DNA of 37,849 nucleotides from Candidatus Epulonipiscium sp. (GTDB lineage: Bacteria > Bacillota > Clostridia > Lachnospirales > Defluviitaleaceae). Each line of letters begins with the position of its first letter. Position 1 is the first letter of the stretch. Below the pieces are notes generated by a model. That model saw only the letters and a list, made by a program, of their open reading frames with translations. It ran no database searches and was not told where the DNA came from. Below are positions 37,709-37,849 of the stretch, one piece after another. Location: assembly GCA_012521175.1 (NCBI GenBank), contig JAAYMW010000133.1, positions 1 through 37,849 on the forward strand, given 5' to 3'. A program made the translations under genes and the position numbers.

Positions 37709-37849
37709 GCTTGTTCTCTACAACGATAGCGTCAAGATACTATGGGTTTTAAAAGCAAGAATATCCCTCTGCATATCATTTAACCTAGGAATCCCTTATT
37801 GATTTAAGAAATTCGTGAGCCCAAGTCCTTTTACCAATGTTCAAAACTG

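Noticed and set aside
37710-37849. Possible C-terminal end of a minus-strand gene (VLNIGKRTWAHEFLKSIRDS-stop) entering from the right edge
   Set aside because: Too short to support a coding call without sequence beyond the window

Overview
The window looks like low-GC Firmicutes (Clostridia-like) DNA devoted almost entirely to using pectin and rhamnogalacturonan sugars. Left part (about 1-19.9 kb): a LacI-type regulator fragment; an operon with a YhcH/YiaL-family protein, an aldo/keto reductase, a TIM-barrel isomerase and an Fe-ADH; a GntR regulator; a second TIM-barrel isomerase; a cytoplasmic-type GH28; two GH105-like hydrolases; two CUT1 ABC importers without ATPases; and a YesM/YesN-like two-component system. 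Right part (about 19.9-37.6 kb, minus strand): L-rhamnose catabolism (rhaM, rhaA, rhaB, a class II aldolase, a DeoR regulator) built into one operon with a B12-dependent propanediol-utilization bacterial microcompartment (pduCDE, GH reactivase, pduO, pduP, pduL, pduS, pduT, a BMC-P and four BMC-H genes). The most notable points are: (1) the rhamnulose-1-P-type aldolase has its own C-terminal encapsulation-like helix and a CxxxxCxC linker; (2) a zinc MDR alcohol dehydrogenase with an N-terminal encapsulation-like peptide stands where Fe-type PduQ would be expected; (3) no PduB is present, but one BMC-H has a 63-aa charged N-terminal extension plus a strong internal start, recalling PduB/PduB'; (4) a hairpin inside the operon separates hexamer/enzyme genes from the pentamer gene; (5) compact promoter/operator arrangements are readable. 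All assignments come from reading sequence and motifs; no database search was run.
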